The notes under the pieces were generated by a model. The model had not been told where the DNA came from and did no database searches. It saw only the letters and a list, made by a program, of their open reading frames with translations. From an uncultured Prevotellaceae bacterium (GTDB taxonomy: Bacteria > Bacteroidota > Bacteroidia > Bacteroidales > Muribaculaceae), in NCBI GenBank assembly GCA_900319525.1, contig ONOU01000002.1:62001-126000 (forward strand): 64,000 nucleotides of DNA. The letters run 5' to 3'. Both the position numbers and the translations under genes were made by a program. Below are positions 33,778-41,830 of the stretch, in pieces (position 1 is the stretch's first letter; each line of letters opens with the position of its first letter).

Positions 33778-36138
33778 TTATCGCTTGCCCATGATCATGT
33801 CAATAATGGAGTTGATGTCGGCGATATTGATTTCGCCGTCATCATTCAGGTCACACACGGCGATGGCACGGATGGATGTGATGTCCTGCATGATCGCTTC
33901 GATAATCTGGTTAGCGTCGGCGATGTTGATTTCTCCGTCATGATTGATGTCGCCCTTCTCCCACGGCAGATACGCGCGGGCCACATTGCTCCATGGCGAT
34001 AGTGTGCTGTCGGTGTAGAGCGTTTGCACACGCAGCCCGTAATAGCCGGCGGCCATATTGTCTATCACATAGGATGTGCCGGTGATTCCCTGCTTGTAGA
34101 TTGCTCTGCTCATGTCGATGGGCGAGAAGTCGTCACCTGCAAGCACTTGTATGTCACACAGCACGACACGCTTGCTGGCTGCGTTTGCCAGTCTGACCGT
34201 CGCATTCTCGATGGCGGGGCAAGGGAGTAGCACGCTGTACTGCGCCAGCTCGCTGCCCACATTGATGGTGGTGTCCTTGTCGCCGCAATAGATCTTCAAG
34301 GGGGAGTCTCCCTCGCTGGAACTCTTGGCGGTGACCTTGACGGTTATTTTGCCGTTATTGCCATACATGTCTATTGCTGGAGACTTGATCCAGCCGCCCG
34401 ACTTGGACGTGCCCATCAGCAGGTCGGTGTTGGTGCGGTAGAGTTTGCTGCCGGTCCAGCCGGGCAGGTGGGTGATTTCGTCGAGTTTTGACGAGCAGTC
34501 GCTTGAACTGGTGCCCGAGTTTTCTGTCTTGTCAAATGATTCTTCCAGGCGCAGCTCGTTGAAGGGCATTGACGTGATCTCCAGGTTGTAGCTCACCACA
34601 TTGTGCTTGGGGGTAGCGTCTTGCCACTGGACATTGAATGACGACAGGGTCACATCTGTGGCTTCGAGCATCACGGGATTGTACGTCTCGAGCAGGCAGG
34701 AGCCAAACAAGTTGATGACCTTGTCCCTAGAGCATCCGTCACTCTTCAGTGTCACTGTGGCATGGTGCTCGCCGACGGCAGTGGGAGTATAGCTGATATT
34801 GATCAGCTTGCCTGCCTGTAACTGGTCCAGGCTGATGCGCTCGGTGTCGATCGAGAAGAATCCGCTGGCATCGTCGAGCGTCAGCGTGACGTCACTGGTG
34901 AGCAGGGCACCTTTCACTCTCAATGAGGTGACACTAGTGCTGTCAACATAGGCCTGTGTCCTGATGCGTGAAAACTGCGGTTTGATTGTGGGCTCGGTGG
35001 CCGGTGGCTCAATGCCGATGATGAGCTGCTGGCCAACATCATAGGTCATGCCGCCGCCCTTGAACGCGTTCAGGACAAAATAGTTGTTGGACGACCCGCT
35101 CCATCCCCAGTTGATGTGATAGGTGTCCTCGTCGGCATTGTATCCGTCGATATTAAATGCGTGGCCCGACCATGTGTGCGTGTAAGCGCACATGAGAATT
35201 GGACGCCCGTTCAATAACTCCTCCTGGATGATAGCGCCCCAGTCCTCGTCGTTATAGTCCTCGTCACCCCACCAGCTCTCTTTGGACACCAGTTGGGCAT
35301 CGGGGTCATAGCCAAATCTCCTGACCGTGCGCAAGATGTCGTAACTGCCTGTGCCGCTGGAGCTGGTGCCATAGTCCATCCTCTCGGACTGACCCACGTA
35401 GCGCATCAGGTGGGCGACGGCGCTGGCCTGCTCGCTGGTGAAGTTGTTGCCGTGGTACTGGTCGAGCATGTTGTCCCAGTCAAAGGACGTTGCCGGCAAC
35501 GCGGGCACCGCCATACCCGAGCCGGTTGTGTAGGCCGGCACCGGCTCGATTTCGCCTGTAGGGTATTTCCAGTGGTGGAAGATCATCGATAATGATGTGG
35601 CACCACATCCCGTGAGGCAAGGCATCCCGTTAGAGACCGGTGTCTCGCGGAAGTAGGGATCGCTTTGATCCCACATTTCCTTGAGCAGGGGCTCGACACT
35701 CTCGTCGCTGTAATAAGATGAGGACCGGCGGGGAGCGTTAGACTCCACTGTCAGGCCCGGGTGGGCCTGGAGATATTCCAACTGCTCCTTGTACACGTCG
35801 AGCCACGCCCTCATGTTGCAAGGTATCTTGTTCATGTCCAGGGCACCGTCGCCATGAGCCAGGATGCTGCGGGCACGGTCGTCGCCCGAGACGATGACGT
35901 AGCCATCGCTGGTGTTGAAGATGTAATAGACCGGCGTGGCGATGTTGGCCGAGTTCATCTCGGCATGGGCGAGCCTGACGTCGCTGGTGCGCACTGGCGC
36001 TCCACGATGGCGGGTGCTGGCTACGTTCTGGAAATAACGCAGGGCTATTGCACGTGCGGCCGCCGCATCGACGTCGGCAGCCACCAGCCTCATCGCTGCT
36101 AACAGCAGGAATGCGGCGAGAAACAGAAACTTTTTCAT
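33778..36138 (-). CDS. Secreted C10 (streptopain-like) cysteine peptidase with dockerin-like doublet
   Basis: 786 residues from ATG 36138. The frame is open for 42 more codons, but those contain the promoter. After the signal peptide (FLFLAAFLLLAAMRLVA) comes an SpeB-type prodomain (YYIFNTSDGYVIVSGDDRA), then catalytic Cys178 (LTGCGATSLSM) and His326 (GHAFNIDGYN) with HINWGWSG. Beta-sandwich and fibronectin-like domains fill residues 370-720. The protein ends in the doublet GDINHDGEINIADANQII / LNDDGEINIADINSIIDMIM. SpeB and interpain relatives degrade host proteins extracellularly. Confidence 0.9.
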   Translation of the reverse strand: MKKFLFLAAFLLLAAMRLVAADVDAAAARAIALRYFQNVASTRHRGAPVRTSDVRLAHAEMNSANIATPVYYIFNTSDGYVIVSGDDRARSILAHGDGALDMNKIPCNMRAWLDVYKEQLEYLQAHPGLTVESNAPRRSSSYYSDESVEPLLKEMWDQSDPYFRETPVSNGMPCLTGCGATSLSMIFHHWKYPTGEIEPVPAYTTGSGMAVPALPATSFDWDNMLDQYHGNNFTSEQASAVAHLMRYVGQSERMDYGTSSSGTGSYDILRTVRRFGYDPDAQLVSKESWWGDEDYNDEDWGAIIQEELLNGRPILMCAYTHTWSGHAFNIDGYNADEDTYHINWGWSGSSNNYFVLNAFKGGGMTYDVGQQLIIGIEPPATEPTIKPQFSRIRTQAYVDSTSVTSLRVKGALLTSDVTLTLDDASGFFSIDTERISLDQLQAGKLINISYTPTAVGEHHATVTLKSDGCSRDKVINLFGSCLLETYNPVMLEATDVTLSSFNVQWQDATPKHNVVSYNLEITSMPFNELRLEESFDKTENSGTSSSDCSSKLDEITHLPGWTGSKLYRTNTDLLMGTSKSGGWIKSPAIDMYGNNGKITVKVTAKSSSEGDSPLKIYCGDKDTTINVGSELAQYSVLLPCPAIENATVRLANAASKRVVLCDIQVLAGDDFSPIDMSRAIYKQGITGTSYVIDNMAAGYYGLRVQTLYTDSTLSPWSNVARAYLPWEKGDINHDGEINIADANQIIEAIMQDITSIRAIAVCDLNDDGEINIADINSIIDMIMGKR

Positions 36139-36260
36139 AAATCTCATTATCTTGACATTTGGGTTATAACCTTGATACAATCGTGAATTATTAAGGGGAC
36201 TTCTATAAATTAGCTTGGAATGGATACTAGCTAAAAAGCCCCCGTTCTCATTAAACGGTT

Positions 36261-36269
36261 GCAAAATTA
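36261..36269 (-). promoter_or_regulatory. -7 box of the C10 peptidase unit
   Basis: Minus-strand TAATTTTGC, 122 bases before the ATG at 36138; it rules out the start at 36264. Confidence 0.7.
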
Positions 36270-36383
36270 CACATTTATTCCTTTAATCCGGTCAAAATGG
36301 TAACACAAAATGACCCATTCTGGTCAAATGGTAATCGCCCGCTGATGTGTCACCATGTGGCAGGTGGTGCCAGCCGCATTCTA

Positions 36384-37016
36384 TCAACGCTGCTGGTTGA
36401 ACGGTGAGAAGATGCCGAACAGGTTGGCGTCGATCTTGTCGCAAACCTTCTGGAAATCTTCCTCCTTGTCGCCAAACTTGATCTCGTCACCGTTGATGAT
36501 GACCAGATTACCCTTGTAGTCGGCAATCCAGTCCTCGTAGCGCTTGTTCAGGCCTTCCAGGTAGTCGAGACGCATGGTCTGCTCGTACTCGCGCCCGCGT
36601 TTCTGGATCTGTTGCACCAGGTTGGGGATGGTCGAGCGGATGTAAATCATCAGGTCGGGCATCTTGACCAGCGACATCATCAGCTCAAACAGGTCGCGAT
36701 AGTTGTTGAAGTCGCGGTCGCTCATGTGGCCCTGGCCGTGCAGGTTGGGCGCAAAGATGCATGCGTCCTCATAGATGGTGCGGTCCTGGATGATGTCAAT
36801 GTTGCTCTGTGAGATCTCAACCACTTCCTTGAAGCGCTTGTTCAGGAAGTAAATCTGCAGGTTGAATGACCAGCGCGACATGTCGGCATAGAAGTCCTCT
36901 AGATAGGGATTGTTGTCCACTGGCTCAAAGCGTGGGCTCCATCCGTAATGTTTGGCTAGCAGCTTGGTCAATGTGGTCTTGCCGCTGCCAATGTTTCCTG
37001 CTACTGCGATATGCAT
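36384..37016 (-). CDS. Deoxynucleoside kinase (second of a pair)
   Basis: 210 residues. The P-loop is AGNIGSGKTTLTKLL at the extreme N-terminus. It also has the substrate-binding EPVDNNPYLEDFY, the dNK motif QDRTIYEDACIFA (DR(S/T) type) and the lid RGREYEQTMRLDYL. dNKs phosphorylate deoxynucleosides for salvage. It shares roughly half its residues by eye with the adjacent kinase. In Lactobacillus two such adjacent paralogues form a heterodimer with different base specificities; that is a possibility here. Confidence 0.92.
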   Translation of the reverse strand: MHIAVAGNIGSGKTTLTKLLAKHYGWSPRFEPVDNNPYLEDFYADMSRWSFNLQIYFLNKRFKEVVEISQSNIDIIQDRTIYEDACIFAPNLHGQGHMSDRDFNNYRDLFELMMSLVKMPDLMIYIRSTIPNLVQQIQKRGREYEQTMRLDYLEGLNKRYEDWIADYKGNLVIINGDEIKFGDKEEDFQKVCDKIDANLFGIFSPFNQQR

Positions 37017-37060
37017 ATCTAGTTTTAAGTTTTAAGTTTTTAGTTTTAAGTTTTAAGTAC
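37017..37060 (-). repeat. A-rich AACTTAAAACT leader repeat before the second dNK gene
   Basis: Minus-strand ACTTAAAACTTAAAACTAAAAACTT… ends at the ATG at 37016. Confidence 0.7.
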
Positions 37061-37110
37061 AATTACTGTCGCCTAAAATCCTCATCTATTGTCTAATCTC
37101 TGTTCACTGT

Positions 37111-37737
37111 TCAGTCCAGGGGGCCGAAGATGCCGAACATCGTGGCGTCGATTTTGTCAACAATAGAGGCAAAATCCTCGGGACGGTTCTTGTAGTCCAT
37201 GTCGTCAACGTCGATGACGAGTTTGCGGCCCTTGTAGGTGTTCATGACAAACTCCTCGTAGCGCTCGTTCAGGTTCGACAGGTACTGCAGCGGCATCGTC
37301 TGCTCGTAGTCGCGACCGCGCTTGTGGATGTTGTCCACCAGGTGAGGAACGCTCGACCGCAGGTAGATCATCAGGTCGGGCAGGCGAACGATGGTCATCA
37401 TCTGCTCAAACAGTTCCATGTAGGTCTCAAAGTCGCGGTCATCCATGTTGCCCATGTCGTGATTGTTGGCAGTGAAGATGTACACGCCCTCAAAGATGCT
37501 GCGGTCCTGGATGATGGTCTTCTCGCTGGCGTTGATGCCCAGGATGTCCTTGAAGCGCTGCTTGAGGAAAAACACTTCCAGGGCAAACGACCAGCGCTTG
37601 ATGTCCTTATAATAGTCACTCAGGTAGGGATTGTCCACAACGGGCTCCATAAACGGCTCCCAGCCGTAATGCTTGGCGAGCATTTCGGCCAATGTCGATT
37701 TTCCGCTTCCGATATTTCCTGCTATAACAATGTGCAC
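37111..37737 (-). CDS. Deoxynucleoside kinase (first of a pair), GTG start
   Basis: 208 residues from GTG 37737. This start aligns exactly with the paralogue (VHIVIAGNIGSGKS against MHIAVAGNIGSGKT). The longer frame begins with TTG overlapping the -7 box and is rejected. It has the P-loop, EPVVDNPYLSDYY, QDRSIFEGVYIFTAN and RGRDYEQTMPLQYL. It is a cytosolic salvage enzyme, cotranscribed with the second kinase after a short A-rich spacer. Confidence 0.92.
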   Translation of the reverse strand: MHIVIAGNIGSGKSTLAEMLAKHYGWEPFMEPVVDNPYLSDYYKDIKRWSFALEVFFLKQRFKDILGINASEKTIIQDRSIFEGVYIFTANNHDMGNMDDRDFETYMELFEQMMTIVRLPDLMIYLRSSVPHLVDNIHKRGRDYEQTMPLQYLSNLNERYEEFVMNTYKGRKLVIDVDDMDYKNRPEDFASIVDKIDATMFGIFGPLD

Positions 37738-37770
37738 GGTTCTGTTTGGGATAGGTTGTTTTACAATCCA

Positions 37771-37778
37771 CAAAATTA
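37771..37778 (-). promoter_or_regulatory. -7 box of the dNK pair
   Basis: Minus-strand TAATTTTG, 33 bases before the GTG start. Confidence 0.7.
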
Positions 37779-37884
37779 AACATTTTCCAGCCCTTGTCCA
37801 CCATACTCGGCAATAAAGTTATTAACAATCGGGAAAGCGCCGAAAAAAAGCCTGAAAAACACCCCCGGTTAAGGAAAAAATGCC

Positions 37885-37893
37885 TATTTTTGC
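37885..37893 (+). promoter_or_regulatory. -7 box for the flavin reductase gene
   Basis: TATTTTTGC; the in-frame TTG at 37897 is too close to it, so ATG 37915 is the start. Confidence 0.7.
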
Positions 37894-37914
37894 ACTTTGA
37901 ATCGAGAATGTGAC

Positions 37915-38490
37915 ATGAAGCAGAACTGGAGACCTGGAACCATGATATACCCGCTGCCCGCGCTGCTGGTCAGCTGCGGGGCGTCGCCTGGGGAGTATAA
38001 CGTCTTCACGGCGGCCTGGACGGGAACCATCTGCAGCGATCCGGCCCTGTGCTATGTGTCTATCCGGCCCGAGCGCCACAGTCATGGCATTGTGGAGCGT
38101 AACATGGCTTTCACGCTCAACCTGACCACCCGCGACCTGGCACGTGCCACCGACTGGTGCGGCGTGCGTTCGGGGCGCGACTATGACAAGTGGCGGGAGA
38201 TGGGGTTGACGCCCGTCAAGGGCGAGACCGTTGCGGCCCCCTACATCCAGGAGGCGCCCGTGAGCATCGAGTGCCGCGTGCGCGACATCATGCGCCTGGG
38301 CACCCACGACATGTTCATCGGCGAGGTGATGAACGTCATTGCCGATGACCGCTACATCGACCCCACGACCGGAGCCCTCGACCTCAAGGCTGCCGACCTG
38401 ATCACCTACTGCCACGGTCACTACTACACCATGGGCGAGGAGCTGGGACACTTCGGCTGGTCGGTGCGCAAGAAACCGAAAAATGATTAA
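37915..38490 (+). CDS. Flavin reductase-like FMN-binding protein
   Basis: 191 residues from ATG 37915. It shows the split-barrel pattern of the flavin reductase domain: TMIYPLPALLVSCG at the N-terminus, NVFTAAWTGTICSDPALCYVSIRPERHSHGIV and FTLNLTTRDLARATDWCG, then the dimer region with PVSIECRV and LGTHDMFIGEV. Such proteins reduce or bind FMN, sometimes as partners of oxygenases or rubredoxins. The partner is unknown. It lies 48 bases upstream of glyA and is probably cotranscribed. Confidence 0.88.
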   Translation: MKQNWRPGTMIYPLPALLVSCGASPGEYNVFTAAWTGTICSDPALCYVSIRPERHSHGIVERNMAFTLNLTTRDLARATDWCGVRSGRDYDKWREMGLTPVKGETVAAPYIQEAPVSIECRVRDIMRLGTHDMFIGEVMNVIADDRYIDPTTGALDLKAADLITYCHGHYYTMGEELGHFGWSVRKKPKND

Positions 38491-38501
38491 ATATATCTTT
38501 A

Positions 38502-38538
38502 ATACTAACAACTAAAAACTAACAACTAAGAACTAGAA
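38502..38538 (+). repeat. A-rich AACTAAAAACTAACAACT leader repeat before glyA
   Basis: It runs from 12 bases after the flavin reductase stop to the glyA ATG. Confidence 0.7.
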
Positions 38539-39819
38539 ATGGAACGAGACAAAGTGATTTTTGACATCATCGAGCGTGAACATCTGCGTCAGCAACACGG
38601 CATCGAGCTTATCGCCAGTGAGAACTTCGTGAGCGACCAGGTCATGCAGGCCATGGGCAGCTGCCTGACTAACAAGTATGCCGAGGGTTACCCCGGACAT
38701 CGCTACTATGGCGGTTGCCAGTGCGTTGACGAGAGCGAGAACGTCGCTATCGAGCGCCTGAAACAGATCTTTGATGCCGAGTATGTTAACGTGCAGCCCC
38801 ACTCGGGCGCACAGGCCAATATGGCCGTGTTCATGGCTTGCCTCAAGCCCGGTGACAAGTTCATGGGTCTGAACCTGGCTCATGGTGGTCACCTCTCACA
38901 CGGTAGCCCCGTCAACTTCTCGGGTCTGATGTTCCAGGCTTGTGAATATAACGTTACCCCCGACACCAACCTCGTTGACTACGACCAGATGGAAGAGGTC
39001 GCACAGCGCGAGCGTCCCAAGCTGATCGTCGGTGGCGCCAGCGCCTACAGCCGCGAGTGGGACTACGAGCGCATGCGCAAGATTGCCGACAGCGTGGGCG
39101 CATTGCTCATGATCGACATGGCACACCCCGCTGGCCTCATCGCCGCCGGTCTGCTGAAAAACCCCTTGAAGTATGCCCACATCGTTACCAGCACCACCCA
39201 CAAGACCCTGCGTGGTCCCCGTGGCGGTATCATCCTGCTGGGTAAGGACTTCGACAACCCCTGGGGCAAGACCACCAAGAAGGGCGTCATCCGCAAGATG
39301 TCGTCGCTGCTCGACAGCGCCGTCTTCCCCGGCGTGCAGGGCGGTCCTCTCGAGCACGTGATTGCCGCTAAGGCTGTCGCCTTCGGTGAGATTCTCCAGC
39401 CCTCGTTCAAGGACTATGCCATCCAGGTACGCACCAACGCTGCCGCTATGGCCCAGGCCCTCATCGACAAGGGTTACAAGATCTGCTCGGGCGGTACCGA
39501 CAACCACTGCATGCTGGTTGACCTGCGCACCAAGTATCCCGAGTTGACCGGTAAGGTGGCCGAGGCTGCCCTCGTTGCTGCCGACATCACCGTCAACAAG
39601 AATATGGTTCCCTTCGACGACCGCAGCGCCTTCCAGACCAGCGGTCTGCGTCTGGGCACTCCCGCCATCACCACCCGTGGCCTCAAGGAGGACAAGATGG
39701 GCGACATCGTTGAGCTCATCGACACCGTTCTGCGTGCCCCCGAGGACGAGGCTGTTATCGCAGCTGTTCGCGGCAAGGTCAACGAGATGATGAAGGACTA
39801 TCCCATGTTCGCTTGGTAA
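38539..39819 (+). CDS. glyA: Serine hydroxymethyltransferase
   Basis: 426 residues. It shows [33 protein letters not shown], Asp193/His196 in [10 protein letters not shown], and the PLP lysine 222 in [14 protein letters not shown]. It converts serine and tetrahydrofolate to glycine and 5,10-methylene-THF, supplying one-carbon units used by FolD (61.5 kb). Codon usage is strongly biased, as expected for high expression. A terminator follows. Confidence 0.97.
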   Translation: MERDKVIFDIIEREHLRQQHGIELIASENFVSDQVMQAMGSCLTNKYAEGYPGHRYYGGCQCVDESENVAIERLKQIFDAEYVNVQPHSGAQANMAVFMACLKPGDKFMGLNLAHGGHLSHGSPVNFSGLMFQACEYNVTPDTNLVDYDQMEEVAQRERPKLIVGGASAYSREWDYERMRKIADSVGALLMIDMAHPAGLIAAGLLKNPLKYAHIVTSTTHKTLRGPRGGIILLGKDFDNPWGKTTKKGVIRKMSSLLDSAVFPGVQGGPLEHVIAAKAVAFGEILQPSFKDYAIQVRTNAAAMAQALIDKGYKICSGGTDNHCMLVDLRTKYPELTGKVAEAALVAADITVNKNMVPFDDRSAFQTSGLRLGTPAITTRGLKEDKMGDIVELIDTVLRAPEDEAVIAAVRGKVNEMMKDYPMFAW

Positions 39820-39880
39820 TGAACTAAGTTGGGCAAGTGCTCAACTTATAGTTCAAGCATTCAGATTAAAAGTTTTAAGA

Positions 39881-39917
39881 GCATCCGCTTCCATCCAGCA
39901 GATGGAAAGCGGATGCT
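39881..39917 (+). terminator. Terminator of glyA
   Basis: GCATCCGCTTCCATC…GATGGAAAGCGGATGC with one bulge, followed by TTTCTATTC. Confidence 0.8.
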
Positions 39918-40022
39918 TTCTATTCTGCCCGTCATTTCCGGCTATCCTGCCTATTCCCTTCAGTTTGTTAGTTGTTTTTGCAGTTTTGTCGTCTTTTTCT
40001 TTTGAAATTTGACTATTTCTAC

Positions 40023-40031
40023 TATTTTTGC
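40023..40031 (+). promoter_or_regulatory. -7 box of the FGE-like surface protein
   Basis: TATTTTTGC in a context nearly identical to that of the next gene's promoter at 41784. Confidence 0.7.
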
Positions 40032-40059
40032 AACATAATAACTTAATAAATCATCGCTT

Positions 40060-41580
40060 ATGAAAAAAATCTATCTTCTCAAGGCGATTGCCCTTGTGGC
40101 ATGCCTGCTATCCGCAGCGAACGCAAGTGCTGTTGTTTATGACCTGTATGTCGCTGGTGTTCAAGTAAACGATGCCAACCGATATAACGTGCTAGGCGAT
40201 GGTACGGTGGCTTATAACCCCAACACCCGCACGCTTACACTGAACGAAGCCAACATCACAGCCCACCAGTCAACGGGTATCACCGTGGGAGATTGGTTTG
40301 ATAACGCTGGATGTACGATCAAGCTCATGGGTCACAACACGATTGCTTCTGATGATTACGGTATTAAAGCATGTAAATCAACTATCATTACTGGTAGCGG
40401 CTCTCTCGATATGGATAATGGTATCCGTGTCATGAGTGGTGCGCCGATGGTTATCGAAGGCGGTTGCTCCATTTACGCAGTTGGTGTCTCTGGGAGCGGG
40501 ACTGAAACGCTCACCGTGAATGGTGCCGACACCCAGGTAAAACTTTCCTTCTCGATGAGTGGTTTCGCCAGTTTGACGCTGAATGACGGACTAGCTATCA
40601 TTCTGCCCCAGGGTGGATATTATGACACGTTCATGGGGCAAATGAAGAATGCCGACGGCACCCGTTGCACGACAGGAGTGCTCATCTGCTCACCCATGCG
40701 CGGTGACGTGAATGTCGATGGCGCCGTCAACATCGCCGACGTCACCGCCCTTATTGACTATCTGCTGAACGGTGATTACAGCAACGTCAGCCTCTCGAAT
40801 GCAGACTGCAACAAAGACGACTTTGTCAACATTGCCGATGTCACCTCATTAATCGACTACCTGCTAAGCGGAGCTTGGCCTTCAGATGATTTATTGATCA
40901 CGGTCAATGGGGTTACATTTAAGATGGTGGCCGTCGAAGGAGGTACTTTCACAATGGGTGCAACAGCCGAGCAAGGAAGTGATGCATATAGCAATGAAAG
41001 TCCTGCTCACCAGGTAACACTTTCAAATTATTATTTAGGTGAGACCGAGGTGACTCAGGCTTTATGGGTAGCTGTGATGGGCAGTAATCCGAGCAATTAC
41101 ACTGGGGATCTGAATCGCCCTGTGGAGATGGTTTCATGGAATATGTGCCAGGATTTTATCACTCAACTGAATCAACTGTCAGGAAAGCAGTTCCGATTAC
41201 CCACCGAGGCTGAATGGGAATATGCTGCACGTGGTGGCAACAAGAGTAGAGGTTACAAATATGCAGGAGGTGATAATGTTGATGATGTGGCTTGGTATAG
41301 TGGTAATGCTGGTGCCACGACACATCCTGTGGGTATGAAAATGCCGAACGAGTTAAGTCTTTACGATATGTCCGGAAATGTAATTGAATGGTGCCAGGAT
41401 TGGTTTGGCAGTTACAGCAGTGAAGCGCAGACGAATCCAACAGGTCCTGAATCGGGCAATTACCGCGCATACCGTAATGGAAGCATTCTTATGGGCAATA
41501 GATATTGCAGGGTATCTTATAGATATTACAATATGTCTTCTAATATGTATAAAGATATTGGCTTGCGCCTTGCCCTGTAA
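40060..41580 (+). CDS. Secreted fusion: beta-solenoid domain, dockerin-like doublet, FGE/SUMF1-like domain with hypervariable-looking end
   Basis: 506 residues. A signal peptide (KAIALVACLLSAANASA) precedes a beta-solenoid/carbohydrate-binding-like domain (about 25-210). An internal dockerin-like doublet follows (GDVNVDGAVNIADVTALI, CNKDDFVNIADVTSLI; about 216-277). A formylglycine-generating-enzyme-like domain covers 280-506 (VEGGTFTMGA, RLPTEAEWEYAARGG, YDMSGNVIEWCQDWFG, CRVS, GLRLAL). The catalytic Cys pair of true FGEs is not evident, so a ligand-binding C-type-lectin-fold role is more likely than sulfatase maturation. Codons 476-499 look diversified: nearly all substituted positions are NNT/NNC codons that derive from AAT/AAC. 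Confidence 0.82.
   Translation: MKKIYLLKAIALVACLLSAANASAVVYDLYVAGVQVNDANRYNVLGDGTVAYNPNTRTLTLNEANITAHQSTGITVGDWFDNAGCTIKLMGHNTIASDDYGIKACKSTIITGSGSLDMDNGIRVMSGAPMVIEGGCSIYAVGVSGSGTETLTVNGADTQVKLSFSMSGFASLTLNDGLAIILPQGGYYDTFMGQMKNADGTRCTTGVLICSPMRGDVNVDGAVNIADVTALIDYLLNGDYSNVSLSNADCNKDDFVNIADVTSLIDYLLSGAWPSDDLLITVNGVTFKMVAVEGGTFTMGATAEQGSDAYSNESPAHQVTLSNYYLGETEVTQALWVAVMGSNPSNYTGDLNRPVEMVSWNMCQDFITQLNQLSGKQFRLPTEAEWEYAARGGNKSRGYKYAGGDNVDDVAWYSGNAGATTHPVGMKMPNELSLYDMSGNVIEWCQDWFGSYSSEAQTNPTGPESGNYRAYRNGSILMGNRYCRVSYRYYNMSSNMYKDIGLRLAL
41485..41580 (+). other. Candidate diversity-generating-retroelement variable region
   Basis: The segment aligns without gaps to the C-terminal variable region typical of FGE-fold DGR targets: Gly-Ser, then variable positions, Cys-Arg-Val-Ser, variable, Gly-Leu-Arg-Leu-Ala-Leu-stop. 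The variable positions are encoded ATT, CTT, TAT, TAT, TAT, TAC, TCT, TCT, TAT and GAT, each reachable from AAT or AAC by changing only adenines. No reverse transcriptase, template repeat or intact Avd gene is in the window. Confidence 0.5.
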
Positions 41581-41614
41581 TTTCCTCAAAGTAAAACAAT
41601 TTTAATGATTTATT

Positions 41615-41646
41615 GTGGAGTGCCCGAAAATTGCCGGGTACTCCAC
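41615..41646 (+). terminator. Terminator-like hairpin after the FGE-like gene
   Basis: GTGGAGTGCCCG…CGGGTACTCCAC with one G/T mismatch, 35 bases past the stop. Confidence 0.65.
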
Positions 41647-41783
41647 TGTTCGTTACAGCAGTCAGGTCATGCGCGAGATGTCTTGCGCTATGTTGTATCC
41701 GTTTTTTCCATTTAATCCGTTAACCCCGCTAGCAATTTTTGCGGTTTTGCTATCATTTTCTTTTTAAATTTGACTTTTTCTAC

Positions 41784-41792
41784 TATTTTTGC
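41784..41792 (+). promoter_or_regulatory. -7 box of the BspA-like protein
   Basis: TATTTTTGC, 40 bases before the ATG, near-duplicate of the promoter at 40023. Confidence 0.7.
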
Positions 41793-41830
41793 AACAAGAA
41801 TGAATAATAATCTTTAAAAACCCAAATGTT

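Noticed and set aside
36139-36264. 42-codon N-terminal extension of the C10 peptidase
   Set aside because: It would precede a perfect signal peptide and includes the promoter region.
40900-41580. Sulfatase-modifying factor (formylglycine-generating enzyme) function
   Set aside because: The domain fold matches, but the active-site cysteine pair is not evident, the protein is a dockerin-bearing exported fusion, and no sulfatase lies nearby.
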